Source of the DNA: CAZLMG01 sp964560765
Lineage (GTDB): Bacteria; Bdellovibrionota_B; Oligoflexia; Oligoflexales; CAZLMG01
DNA length: 46,851 bases
Assembly: GCA_964560765.1 (NCBI GenBank)
Contig: CAZLMG010000034.1
Location: forward strand, 1-46,851
Direction of reading: 5' to 3'
How positions within the stretch are numbered: the first letter of the stretch is position 1; each line of letters starts with the position of its first letter. Under the pieces are notes generated by a model. That model did no database searches. It saw nothing but the letters and a program-made list of their open reading frames with translations, and was not told where the DNA came from. The position numbers and the translations under genes were made by a program. Positions 17,600 through 25,986 of the stretch are shown here, in pieces.

Positions 17600-19284
17600 A
17601 AAGCTTACTCTTACTCTTATTCATGCTCCTTTTTTGGGGCTGTAAGCCCAACGCCCATACTGTTGGCGGCTTCACAGTGGAAGGTAGCAAGGAATTTGAA
17701 CAGACCCTGGTCATTGATTCAGAAAGTCCGCAGGGAGTTTGGGCACGCGATGGGATAGTGCTGAATCTCAAACCCAAAGTCGCATTAACAAATGCCCTCT
17801 TCCGCAAAGTAATGGTTATGGTTAGCTATCACTCGGACGCGGAATATCAGCAGTTGCGTCTGCTGGGTTTTCGTTCCTGGTTCCATGCCCAACATCCAGA
17901 AATGGGTCATGGATACGTCCTTCTGGCACTTGATGATGGCGACGAGCTCAATGACTTGGCCCGTTATGTACACCGCGAGTCCGTCTTTAGCTGCGGTAAA
18001 CTAGAAGTCTTAAATCTCGCCAATACGATGCAAACTACCCTCGATAGTTACACCCCAGCACGCTATTTGGAATCGGTCGCCCTATCCTCCGTTGCCAGCC
18101 TGCTTGAATCTCCTTCCACTGCTGAAATTGAGGCTAGTATCGCCGCTATTTCAGGCTTAGGCACGCGCTTCCACAATACGGTCTCAGGGCTTTCGGCGAC
18201 CCAATTCATCTCGGACCGCATGCAGGCAGCAATCGGCTCAAGACTAGCAAATATAGAGTTTGAACAGTTTACCCATGGTCTGACCCAGCAAAAATCGCTG
18301 ATCGTGAGGATCCCCGGAGCCGACCCAACGCTGCCCATCCTTGTCGTCGGCGGCCATTTGGACAGCATCCACGGCTCGAAGACGAACAGCGATCAAAGCA
18401 ACGCTCCAGGTGCTGACGATGACGCCAGCGGTGTTGCAGTTATGATTGAAGCGCTGCGGGTCATCGCAGTTAGCGGCGCCACATTTCAGCGCACCATCGA
18501 GTTTCACGCTTACGCAGCTGAGGAGATTGGCTTAGTAGGCAGTAAGGACATCGCCGCGCGCTACCGTAATACAGCCACAGACGTAGCCGCGATGTTGCAG
18601 CTTGATATGGCGGCCTTTTCACCAAACGACGGTGAATCTACCATCTACCTCGTTACCGACGATACCAGTACCAGCCTGCGCCGATCGCTGAAAGATCTGC
18701 TGGTGACCTACCTGGATGGTGACTACGAAGAAGGCACCATCGGATCGGGAGGCACATCTGACCATCGCTCCTGGACAGCCCAAGGCTATCACGCCGTTTT
18801 CCCCTTCGAGCATCCGCAGCTCTACAATAAGGCAATCCACACGGTAAACGACACCATGGCCACGATCAATAATCTGCCATTGGCGACTCGCTTTACCCAA
18901 TTGGTTTTGGCATTTCTCTGCCATCACGGCGGACTCGTCAGCGCCGCATCCGAGTATGAGGAAAAGCTCGCAGCCGCAGGAGTTTTGGAAAAAGACCTGG
19001 CGGTCGCCGTCGTCAACACGACGTCTTCAGGAGTCTACCATCTGATCATTGGTTCAGACGAGGATACGGTTACGGTGGAAGCCTGTGAGGTCGAGAGCGC
19101 TGAAGCTACTGGCTGCAGCGGCGACCGTCTCGCGTTTAGCGATGGCGGCGCGCGCGGGACCCGACATTTTCACGTAGGAGCGCAGGAATTGACCCTGGCT
19201 GATCCGACGCTCGTGCGCCTATTTGGTTACAACGCTGCCGGTGTGTTGTCCCAACTGCGGAACGTCTTGCTGGAAAAGAAATAA
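17596..19284 (+). CDS. M28-family zinc aminopeptidase, lipoprotein
   Basis: 562 residues. Signal peptide with lipobox LLFWGC. Residues 50-150 are a pro-like region. The M28 catalytic domain has the two-zinc ligand set: H254 (GGHLDS), D275 area (GADDDASG), E309/E310 (AYAAEEIG), D337 (LQLDMAA) and H390 (TSDHRSW), as in Vibrio leucine aminopeptidase. LEKDLAVAVVN and a Cys-containing segment (EACEVESAEATGCSG) form a C-terminal extension of about 120 residues, perhaps a small beta domain. The start overlaps the stop of the preceding small lipoprotein. It probably trims peptides outside the cytoplasm. Convergent with deoC, 26 bases away. Confidence 0.88.
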   Translation: MKSLLLLLFMLLFWGCKPNAHTVGGFTVEGSKEFEQTLVIDSESPQGVWARDGIVLNLKPKVALTNALFRKVMVMVSYHSDAEYQQLRLLGFRSWFHAQHPEMGHGYVLLALDDGDELNDLARYVHRESVFSCGKLEVLNLANTMQTTLDSYTPARYLESVALSSVASLLESPSTAEIEASIAAISGLGTRFHNTVSGLSATQFISDRMQAAIGSRLANIEFEQFTHGLTQQKSLIVRIPGADPTLPILVVGGHLDSIHGSKTNSDQSNAPGADDDASGVAVMIEALRVIAVSGATFQRTIEFHAYAAEEIGLVGSKDIAARYRNTATDVAAMLQLDMAAFSPNDGESTIYLVTDDTSTSLRRSLKDLLVTYLDGDYEEGTIGSGGTSDHRSWTAQGYHAVFPFEHPQLYNKAIHTVNDTMATINNLPLATRFTQLVLAFLCHHGGLVSAASEYEEKLAAAGVLEKDLAVAVVNTTSSGVYHLIIGSDEDTVTVEACEVESAEATGCSGDRLAFSDGGARGTRHFHVGAQELTLADPTLVRLFGYNAAGVLSQLRNVLLEKK

Positions 19285-19310
19285 GAGCTCAGCTGCCTCA
19301 TTTTGCAGTC

Positions 19311-20018
19311 TCAATAGCCCAAGGTACTCGCAGCGGCTACGCCCGAAAGGATCGTCGCGGTCGCACTGGCACCAATGCGGGTCGCCCCGGCTTCGACCAT
19401 CGCTTGCGCAGTCGCAAAATCACGAATGCCGCCCGACGCCTTAATGCCAACTTTCGGCAGCGCACCGATAGCCTGCAAAGCTTGTCGCATGGTCTGAATA
19501 TCGGCAATCGACGCCCCGCGGCTGGCAAACCCTGTAGACGTTTTCACGAAGGCGGCACCCTCTTTGGCGCTCCACTGGGACGCTTGATAGATCTGGTCGG
19601 TGTTTAAATATGCCGTTTCCAGAATCACTTTCAAAGGAATGTCTCCGCACGCGGCACGGACAGCTGCAATATCTTGCTTGACGTCCTGATCGCGCCCCGA
19701 AAGCAGCGCGCCAACATTCAACACCATATCAATCTCGCGCGCACCATCGGCGATACTGCGCTTTGCTTCTTCAGCTTTTTGGGCTGTCGTCGTGGCTCCC
19801 AATGGGAAGCCGACGACTGTTATCGGCATGACTGACGAACCAGCTAACCGACTTGCGGCCAAAGGAATCCAAAACGGATTGATGCAAACAGTACAGACCC
19901 CAAGGGAAATGGCCTCATCGCACAGCGCTTCGATTTCACTCTGTGTTGCATTGGCTTTCAACAGCGTGTGATCGATCATCTTGGCTAGCTGCGCGGCTCC
20001 CGTAGTTATCGAGCTCAT
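19311..20018 (-). CDS. deoC: Deoxyribose-phosphate aldolase
   Basis: 235 residues. Class I aldolase that cleaves 2-deoxyribose-5-phosphate to glyceraldehyde-3-phosphate and acetaldehyde in nucleoside catabolism. MIDHTLLKANAT, GFPLGATTTAQKAEEA, EIDMVLNVGAL, FVKTSTGFASRGA (Schiff-base lysine) and KASGGIRDF are all present. GAGGGG lies eight bases before the ATG at 20018; the frame remains open further upstream but overlaps the next gene. It sits 58 bases after the minus-strand lipoprotein gene and may share its transcript. No other deo gene is in the window. Confidence 0.95.
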   Translation of the reverse strand: MSSITTGAAQLAKMIDHTLLKANATQSEIEALCDEAISLGVCTVCINPFWIPLAASRLAGSSVMPITVVGFPLGATTTAQKAEEAKRSIADGAREIDMVLNVGALLSGRDQDVKQDIAAVRAACGDIPLKVILETAYLNTDQIYQASQWSAKEGAAFVKTSTGFASRGASIADIQTMRQALQAIGALPKVGIKASGGIRDFATAQAMVEAGATRIGASATATILSGVAAASTLGY

Positions 20019-20076
20019 TACCAATTCCCCTCGCTGTGCAGTGAATTCGCCGGAAAAGGATCTCATCCTAGGGTAA

Positions 20077-21258
20077 TCAAGGCAGGGGCGCAAGATGTTG
20101 CACCAAACGGGGTACGTAACCCTGGATGCGGGCTGCGAACTGCTGCGGCGTCTTGACGCCGCGGGTTTCGCTGATGGCATAGATGATCTTGAGGCGAACG
20201 GCCTTCTGATGCTGACCCAGGCGTCCCTCGACCAACCCCAACCACCAGGCTGACGCTCCATTGACCACGCGGCACCAACGCACGATTTGACCACCGGGCG
20301 ACCGATCGAGCTGCCCATTCAAAATTTGCATGGGCGAGGAACCATGCACAACGCTGGCAGCACAAGCAGACTGTAGATTCGATGTCATCTCAGTGGCGTC
20401 ACCTTCTTCCTCAAAGGCGGCCAGCATCACTTTCTCGTAGGCCACGCCCCCTTGCTCCCCCAGTAGTTCGACGTGGTTAAGTGGTAAAGGGCGGGCATAG
20501 GACTGCATCTCTTCGCGCGTCGGCGTCGCGTCACAAAACAACGCGCGATTCGGCCCATAGACGATGCGCTCCCAATCTCTGCGGCAACCTTCTGCGCCTG
20601 CACCAGCCGGTCGATCCGGATCGATCGTACTCATGATATGAATTTTCGAATTCAAAGTGCGGGTCGTCGAGTAGCTGACCGCCGTCATGTCCAGCGGCAC
20701 ATCCGCCACGTAAAAGCTACCCAACTGCAGGCGTCGCGAGCGATTGCCTCCCGCTGTGGCCGAGGCGCTTGGCAAGTCGGCAGGTTTTTCAATGGTCAAA
20801 ACGCTTTGGCCACCGTCATACGGGAGTTTTCCTTCCTGGCGGTCGACGCGGAATTCGATCGTGGCGGGAGTGGCATCGACCAAGCCTTGGGCATTTCTCG
20901 CACGTACTTCCATGCGATACAAACCGCCTTGCACCAACCCCTGAAAGAACCAGGCGTCGCCCTCGGGGCAGGCTTGGAAACTCATGCGAGCATCTTGCCG
21001 ACACTCAAAGGTTGCCGCCGCATCGTCCGAACGAAAATAGAGCGGGAGACTCTCCGCTGCCACGACTTTGCCAATGCGGTCCGCGCCAATGATGAAGGTC
21101 TCAGGCAGATTCGGAACTTGAGGAGTTGGCTGGACGGGCGTTGCTGGCTCCAAGGCGTCATCGCCTTGAGTATCAGGATTGTAATCGCTAAACCCGCAAG
21201 ATGCGGCCAAGCCGCACAGCAAGAGTCCGGTCATCAATGATGGAGCGAAAAGCTTCAT
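20077..21258 (-). CDS. Predicted lipoprotein with Ig-like segment
   Basis: 393 residues. Signal peptide with lipobox LAASC. After a Pro-rich linker, residues about 60-150 read FIIGADRIGKVVAAESLPLYF, then FECRQDARMSFQACPEGDAWFF and YRMEVRARNAQGLVD. This two-cysteine Ig-like pattern is common in surface lipoproteins of predatory and myxobacterial relatives. The C-terminal 230 residues have no recognised domain and contain about six cysteines. The ATG at 21258 gives a clean signal peptide; its ribosome site (GGACCC) is weak. A promoter lies at 21297-21325. Function unknown. Confidence 0.75.
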   Translation of the reverse strand: MKLFAPSLMTGLLLCGLAASCGFSDYNPDTQGDDALEPATPVQPTPQVPNLPETFIIGADRIGKVVAAESLPLYFRSDDAAATFECRQDARMSFQACPEGDAWFFQGLVQGGLYRMEVRARNAQGLVDATPATIEFRVDRQEGKLPYDGGQSVLTIEKPADLPSASATAGGNRSRRLQLGSFYVADVPLDMTAVSYSTTRTLNSKIHIMSTIDPDRPAGAGAEGCRRDWERIVYGPNRALFCDATPTREEMQSYARPLPLNHVELLGEQGGVAYEKVMLAAFEEEGDATEMTSNLQSACAASVVHGSSPMQILNGQLDRSPGGQIVRWCRVVNGASAWWLGLVEGRLGQHQKAVRLKIIYAISETRGVKTPQQFAARIQGYVPRLVQHLAPLP

Positions 21259-21296
21259 GAAGGGTCCGATGACTAGGGGTTCGCACAACGATGACA

Positions 21297-21325
21297 TTAA
21301 TACTTAAAGGAAATACTAATGTCAA
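21297..21325 (-). promoter_or_regulatory. Sigma-70-like promoter for the Ig-like lipoprotein
   Basis: On the minus strand TTGACA (21320-21325) is followed after exactly 17 bases by TATTAA (21297-21302). The lipoprotein ATG is about 38 bases further on. Confidence 0.6.
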
Positions 21326-21376
21326 TCATGAAATTCATAATATCTACAGATAATTACATTACAAAATTCACGCTTT

Positions 21377-21406
21377 TTGACGAGTTATCCAAATAAATGA
21401 TATCAT
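21377..21406 (+). promoter_or_regulatory. Sigma-70-like promoter for the beta-barrel protein
   Basis: TTGACG (21377-21382) and TATCAT (21401-21406) are spaced by 18 bases; the gene starts at 21451. It is back-to-back with the minus-strand promoter at 21297-21325. Confidence 0.55.
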
Positions 21407-21450
21407 TGATCTTATTACGTACAACCAGAGCACCTAGCTGCGAGGGCGCC

Positions 21451-22188
21451 ATGGACCGGATCCTGTATGCTGCAGTCATATTCAGCCTAGAGCTTGCGGG
21501 CTGGAACGTCGCGACCGCGGCTGAAGCAATGTCCAATTCAGCCGCCCCAAACCAACAGTCCAAGAACGGTTCGTGGCTTGTCGCCAGCAACAGAGCAGGC
21601 CCGGCGGGACGCAATGGCAAGGGCAAGGGCAAGCGCCGGCGAAAGTCTCAAACGGACAATGCGTCAACCGGAGTCGATGAATCCAGGCAGCCTAACAAAG
21701 CAGTCAGGCGCCCCCTCACCATCCTTGGTAATATCGGCATCATCAATGGCACTGCAGTCGCCGACTCCAGTCCCATGTTTGGCGCCGATATTGCCTACCG
21801 ACTCAACCGAAACCTTGGAATTGTTGGCGGTGGTCTTTATTGGTCGGCAACTTCGGACGTCGGCTTTTTTGCGCTCAGCGTTTCGATTACCTTGCTTGAC
21901 GTCGGACCCGTTTACTACGTTCCCCTTGGCAAATCTGCGACCCTAAACCTAGGGGCACGCGCTGGCATGGCATTGACGTCGATAGACACGACGACCTCAC
22001 TGAGCTCAGGAGAAACGACGGTTTCGAGCTCAGACAGTAATTTCTATGGTTCCATCACGGTTGGAGTCAGTGGATATTTTGACGCCTTTGTCGTCGGAAT
22101 CGATTTAAGAAAACCGTTTCTCTCGAACGAAGGCATCAGTGGCTCAAGCAGCTATTTTTTGGTCGGCAGCGTAGGAGTCAGTCTCTAG
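21451..22188 (+). CDS. Predicted outer-membrane beta-barrel protein
   Basis: 245 residues. A signal peptide ends near ATAAEA. It is followed by a basic, flexible segment (NGKGKGKRRRKSQ), then alternating hydrophobic/polar strands from about residue 90 (LTILGNIGIINGTAVADSS, then YRLNRNLGIVGGGLYW) to the C-terminus SSYFLVGSVGVSL. This resembles an eight-to-ten-stranded OmpA/OmpW-type barrel, although the last residue is Leu rather than Phe. GAGGGCGCC precedes the ATG. Its TAG stop lies in the CTAG that begins the mobile element at 22185. Function unknown. Confidence 0.75.
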   Translation: MDRILYAAVIFSLELAGWNVATAAEAMSNSAAPNQQSKNGSWLVASNRAGPAGRNGKGKGKRRRKSQTDNASTGVDESRQPNKAVRRPLTILGNIGIINGTAVADSSPMFGADIAYRLNRNLGIVGGGLYWSATSDVGFFALSVSITLLDVGPVYYVPLGKSATLNLGARAGMALTSIDTTTSLSSGETTVSSSDSNFYGSITVGVSGYFDAFVVGIDLRKPFLSNEGISGSSSYFLVGSVGVSL

Positions 22189-22469
22189 GGCCTGTCCCTC
22201 TTTTGGCTAATTCGCAGTAGTATGGATTTAGAGGTCTCTGCAACCCGATTGATCTCCAAAGCCGCCTGAACTTCTCGAAGGCTTCCAAGGGCAATTCCAA
22301 AGTGCTTTGACTTCTGTTTCTTCGAAGGAAGTCCAGCACCTTCGGCGACATTCAATACAACGCTACTTGCGGCACGAAGTGCTTGATCTCGCAGATGCCC
22401 GGGCCAATCCAGCTGCTCCACGAGACGATAAAATTCCTTTGAAATTTCATAAGTTCGAAAGTTATTCAT
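22185..22469 (-). CDS. Four-helix-bundle protein (23S rRNA intervening-sequence protein family)
   Basis: 94 residues. It matches the S23/IVS-protein pattern: FRTYEISKEFYRLVEQL, LRDQALRAASSVVLNVAEGA and KSKHFGIALGSLREVQAALE. This family was first seen encoded by intervening sequences inserted in 23S rRNA genes; its biochemical role is not established, though the bundle forms homo-oligomers. CAGGGAAC lies just before the ATG. The last four codons (RDRP) and TAG stop are formed by the element's terminal repeat, so the gene runs right to the element edge. It is somewhat shorter than the usual 110-120 residues, mainly at the C-terminus. Confidence 0.85.
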   Translation of the reverse strand: MNNFRTYEISKEFYRLVEQLDWPGHLRDQALRAASSVVLNVAEGAGLPSKKQKSKHFGIALGSLREVQAALEINRVAETSKSILLRISQKRDRP

Positions 22470-22643
22470 TGTTCCCTGCCGTCTGGTCGGCCAACTGCAG
22501 CGGTTACCGGACCCCGGAACACTGAGCGGCAGACAGTATCAGTCCAGAAAACAGTAACTGAACAGTGAACGGAAACGGAAGTGACATCTGAACACTGGTT
22601 GCAGTGGCTGCTTAGCTGACCAGTAAACAGGGACAGGCCCTAG
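22185..22643. mobile_element. Compact element with terminal inverted repeats, CTAG flanks and a four-helix-bundle gene
   Basis: CTAGGGCCTGTCCCT (22185-22199) and AGGGACAGGCCCTAG (22629-22643) are perfect 15-bp inverted repeats. CTAG at both outer edges fits a four-base palindromic target duplication, leaving about 451 bases of element. Inside are one minus-strand four-helix-bundle gene and about 170 bases of unassigned sequence. The right 55 bases recur at the window start. There is no transposase, so movement would need one supplied in trans; the CTAG target is typical of some IS5-group elements. Both flanking genes take their TAG stops from the two CTAGs. Confidence 0.7.
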
Positions 22644-23698
22644 TCAATCTTGAAATATTTATCGTAAACTTGCCCCTCGCCCACCTTTTCCAGCTCTTCC
22701 ATCAACGGCTTGCTATCCTCGCTGCTAACCGGCGACTCCTTGAAGAGCTCACGGACGGTGACCGTCTGCAGATTATCCACGTCCTGCAACGGCTTATCCG
22801 CCGTCTCTTTCATCACCTGCTGATAAAGCACTGGATCGGTTTCCTTGATATCGGCAACAGTCGATTCATAAGCCTTTTTTTCAAGTGCCTCAAGTTCCAC
22901 AGACTCAGGCGAAAGTGAGCCTGGGCCACCTGCCGGAGCGCCGACTTTTTCCACCTTCGACGATTGCTGAATGTCGATGAGTTCCGACTTGGTGGTGCGC
23001 TTCAGCACAATCGCCGGCTGCACAGGAACTGATTTGGACGGCGCCACGGTGCGATCGTTCTTAGCTATCTCGGTAGGGGGTGTGGGTGCGGCAGGAATCT
23101 CGGCGCTGAAGCCGCTGGCTACCGCAACTTGTTGCTGTGGAGCCGACCTTGGCGCCACGGTAACTTCGCCCCGCAAAACATGGAGGGCACTGCCGCCACC
23201 TGGCGTATGTCCGCGCACGAAAAAATCCGTACCCCGCACGCCCATGACAGCCGAGTTAGCGCGAACATTCAAATTCTGACGTGGACCACCTTTGCGAATC
23301 ACAGCCCGAACCTTACCAAACATCAAATCGACCATTGGCTTCTTCTCGTCTTCCCAATCCATTCGATACGCGGTATCTGGCGAAATGGTAAAGGCGTCGC
23401 CATTCGGAAAGATCAGACGAACCTTGCTGTCCTTGCCTGTTTGCAGGACATCACCTTTGCCTATTTTCAATCCGGCCCGCGCTTGCTTAGAAGCGTAGAA
23501 CTTTCCATCAAACATCACCTGACCGGCAACGCCAGACTTAGCAGCGGCGCTTGGCTCAGTTAAAACTTGCGCCGTGCCCTCGAGCCGAACGATCGTGGCG
23601 GTCGATGCCGATGAAGCTTCAACCGGTAGCAAAGCGACGGACAATCCGGCGATGAGCAGCCAACCATAGAACTTCCAAAATCGTTGAAAACATTTCAT
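22640..23698 (-). CDS. Exported FecR-domain protein
   Basis: 352 residues. Signal peptide (WLLIAGLSVALLPVEASSA) followed by a FecR/LysM-like periplasmic domain: IVRLEGTAQVL, ARAGLKIGKGDVLQTGKDSKVRL, FPNGDAFTISPDTAYRMDW and NSAVMGVRGTDFFV. Unlike true FecR, there is no adjacent sigma factor or TonB receptor. The second half is hydrophilic and probably disordered or helical (LKRTTKSELIDIQQSSKVEK). GTG at 23704 is possible, but the ATG at 23698 is chosen. The TAG stop lies in the CTAG that borders the mobile element. Divergent from the gene at 23812. Confidence 0.82.
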   Translation of the reverse strand: MKCFQRFWKFYGWLLIAGLSVALLPVEASSASTATIVRLEGTAQVLTEPSAAAKSGVAGQVMFDGKFYASKQARAGLKIGKGDVLQTGKDSKVRLIFPNGDAFTISPDTAYRMDWEDEKKPMVDLMFGKVRAVIRKGGPRQNLNVRANSAVMGVRGTDFFVRGHTPGGGSALHVLRGEVTVAPRSAPQQQVAVASGFSAEIPAAPTPPTEIAKNDRTVAPSKSVPVQPAIVLKRTTKSELIDIQQSSKVEKVGAPAGGPGSLSPESVELEALEKKAYESTVADIKETDPVLYQQVMKETADKPLQDVDNLQTVTVRELFKESPVSSEDSKPLMEELEKVGEGQVYDKYFKID

Positions 23699-23811
23699 CG
23701 TCACATCCGTATCGTGTTAAAATCAAAATTATTTCATAGCTTTGTTGCTCTATTTTGGCTTGTAGCCGACGCTGTTGCAACCTTAATCCTGTTTGTTAGG
23801 GGAATTGTTCT

Positions 23812-24567
23812 ATGCGGAAACGCTCTCGACCACTTGGCACCCGCTCGTTCTTAACCTTGGCAATTGTCTGCGCTTTCGCAAATCCCGGCTGGGCAGCTGA
23901 CCCTGCAGCTCCCTTATTTGAATATCCGGAACTCCTCGTCACTCCCCCTGCATCTGGTCGCATCGAGATGGAAGCCAAAAAGGAAAACTCACGCGCTTGG
24001 ACAGCGCATCTTGCCATGCAAGCTTCGGCAGCAACCACAATCGCTGCCGGTATCTTCGCCCTCGGAGACAATGGCAAAGATGGTAGCTCAAAAAAGATCG
24101 AAGAAGCGGGTATGGTCGCTCTAGGAATCGGTTCCGGATGGCTGGTGACAACACTAGGTATGTCTGTACTTTATCGTCCCTTCTCATCGGGATTGGATGA
24201 GCTGGGAAAACTGCCCGCCAAGTCTAAGCAAGAACAATTAACGCGAGAGCGCCTTGCCGAAGAGCACATTGCCCGAGCATCATCCTTAAGCCGAAAGCTT
24301 GAATGGCTATCGATTGCGACGAACGCCTTGGCCTCGGCGAACGTTGCTGCCGCAGCGGAAAAAGAAGAGATGGCACAAGTGGTCGGCGGCTTAGGCGTCG
24401 TCATGTCGGCCGCGCCTCTGCTTTTTTCGTACTATTGGCAGGAAGTCCATCGCTATCACGAAGACTACAAAAAGCGCGTCTATGGCCCCGTCGTCGAGCA
24501 TACTTGGCTGCCTCGCCCGGACCGAGCAGGGTTGGCTCCGGGCATTCGACTAGCGCTTTACTTCTAA
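23812..24567 (+). CDS. Exported protein with two or more hydrophobic segments, unknown function
   Basis: 251 residues. A signal peptide ends at GWAA. Hydrophobic stretches lie at about 70-85 (ATTIAAGIFALG), 100-122 (GMVALGIGSGWLVTTLGMSV) and 195-212 (VVGGLGVVMSAAPLLFSYYW). Between the second and third is a charged helical region (KSKQEQLTRERLAEEHIARA) that could be a short coiled coil. The C-terminus ends RLALYF. AGGGGAA precedes the ATG. It is divergent from the FecR-domain gene and ends two bases from the convergent lipoprotein gene. No family recognised. Confidence 0.7.
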   Translation: MRKRSRPLGTRSFLTLAIVCAFANPGWAADPAAPLFEYPELLVTPPASGRIEMEAKKENSRAWTAHLAMQASAATTIAAGIFALGDNGKDGSSKKIEEAGMVALGIGSGWLVTTLGMSVLYRPFSSGLDELGKLPAKSKQEQLTRERLAEEHIARASSLSRKLEWLSIATNALASANVAAAAEKEEMAQVVGGLGVVMSAAPLLFSYYWQEVHRYHEDYKKRVYGPVVEHTWLPRPDRAGLAPGIRLALYF

Positions 24568-24569
24568 CT

Positions 24570-25511
24570 TCACAGTGCCGGCGCCGCAGAGGCACTGACT
24601 TCCGGCGTGGTCGTTACCGGAGTTACTGGAGTTACTGGAACCGCGGCTCCTTCCAGGTGACGCGTGAATAGAGCGACGGTACGCGCTTGTTGTACGGCGC
24701 GCGCCCGCTCCAACGCCAGTCCTTTCTTCGCCACAGCAAACTCGTAAGTCTTCTCAAAGTTCTTAACAGCATCGGGACTAGCTGCAACCAGCTCCTCCGC
24801 CAGCTTCAACGCGTCCTGTAAGGTCAGCTTTGGTCCATCATCATCCCGCGTCAAGAATTCAATCCCTTCCAAATAGGGCTTAGCAATGCTTCGCCGCGGA
24901 CCCTGCCCGTAACGAGTTAAGCGCATAGCGAGCTCACTGCACGCTGGCCGCGGCAAGTTGAAGCCGCCCTTGTCCAAACAATGCTCGACGAGTTTGGTGT
25001 AATCCTCGCGCGCGTGTTTCGGCGAGCCTTCAAAATGAATCGAAAGGCTTTCCGCGATACGAATCGAAGCCAGCAAGTCCAAGTCCAAATACTTTTTTAG
25101 GTATGCGCGCTTGAATACGTCCATGAATGTGTCGGCCTGAGCGTCGGTTGCAAGTGCTAGTCGCTCACCGATGCGGATAGAATTACGACTGTCGAGACGC
25201 GCTCGCGACAGCAGGCTCACAGCCTCGACAAAGCGCCGGGCCGAACCATCGCAGCCAACGATCACCCGCTCAGAAATACCGCGCACCTGGTCAGAACTAA
25301 GATTGAGGTACTTGGCGTCACTCAAAAAATTATAGGTCGTCACAAACTCGCGCGCCGACTGGCAACGATAATTCACGGCGGGCTTGGATAGGGCTTCGCG
25401 CATTTCTGCTAACTTTGTGTCTTCAGCCCGCGGGCGCCCCCAGCATCCCAGCATGAGCGTGAGCATCGCAGCCGTACCAAGTCCCAAATGAGTCACATGT
25501 CGGCCACTCAT
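24570..25511 (-). CDS. Predicted lipoprotein with helical repeats
   Basis: 313 residues. A signal segment ends in LMLGC, a good lipobox. The mature protein is mostly helical and shows four degenerate units of about 45 residues, each with a helix then a short aromatic/Asp-Leu turn, e.g. FVTTYNFLSDAKYLNLSSDQ, FVEAVSLLSRARLDSRNSIR and FMDVFKRAYLKKYLDLDLLA. The tail is Pro/Thr-rich (VPVTPVTPVTTTPE), encoded by a small tandem repeat (GGAGTTACT-type units near 24619). GGAGGG lies eight bases before the ATG. The upstream gene stops two bases before this start, so they form an operon. Function unknown. Confidence 0.72.
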   Translation of the reverse strand: MSGRHVTHLGLGTAAMLTLMLGCWGRPRAEDTKLAEMREALSKPAVNYRCQSAREFVTTYNFLSDAKYLNLSSDQVRGISERVIVGCDGSARRFVEAVSLLSRARLDSRNSIRIGERLALATDAQADTFMDVFKRAYLKKYLDLDLLASIRIAESLSIHFEGSPKHAREDYTKLVEHCLDKGGFNLPRPACSELAMRLTRYGQGPRRSIAKPYLEGIEFLTRDDDGPKLTLQDALKLAEELVAASPDAVKNFEKTYEFAVAKKGLALERARAVQQARTVALFTRHLEGAAVPVTPVTPVTTTPEVSASAAPAL

Positions 25512-25513
25512 TT

Positions 25514-25870
25514 CTAGCCCTCCAGCTTTTCGTGCAACATGGCGAAAAGCTGCTCTGAGTCCTGCAGATATTCGCGGATTCCGTACGAATCTAAGAACCA
25601 CTCAGAAACCGAGTCTTGCTCCCCCTTGCGAGCAAGCTTCACGACCTCAGGATAGGTATCGTTCAATTCCAAAAGGCGCTGCAGGGCTGCGCGCCCATCA
25701 ACAGAAGGTGACGTGGATAATTCGCGAACCAGTTTGAATACAAAAAACAAGTAAACGGGGTCGATGTCTTTGGCGCTTTGAAACAATTCGACGCTCGATA
25801 ACGAACCGTGCATGATTCCATCAAGCAATCTTTGTGCGCGTGCGGGCTCGTCGGCTCCCTGTGCCACCAT
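25514..25870 (-). CDS. Small soluble helical protein, unknown function
   Basis: 118 residues with no signal peptide or membrane segment. It is acidic and predicted to be mostly helical (VYLFFVFKLVRELSTSPSVD, then AALQRLLELNDTYPEVVKLA). GGGAG lies upstream of the ATG, which follows a short AT-rich region. The stop is two bases before the helical lipoprotein start, so translation is probably coupled. No family recognised. Confidence 0.65.
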   Translation of the reverse strand: MVAQGADEPARAQRLLDGIMHGSLSSVELFQSAKDIDPVYLFFVFKLVRELSTSPSVDGRAALQRLLELNDTYPEVVKLARKGEQDSVSEWFLDSYGIREYLQDSEQLFAMLHEKLEG

Positions 25871-25986
25871 GAGAAATCTCCCGATTGTGCAGCCAAGCTG
25901 CTGACTAATATGGAGATATTATAACATAGCGGATCGGCTTACGGCCGCAATCGTCCGAAATGAATGCACTACTTTTTATGAAAGGC

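Noticed and set aside
22640..23698. FecR-domain protein as part of an iron-sensing sigma/anti-sigma system
   Set aside because: No ECF sigma factor or TonB-dependent receptor is adjacent, and the protein has a cleavable signal peptide instead of the FecR membrane topology.
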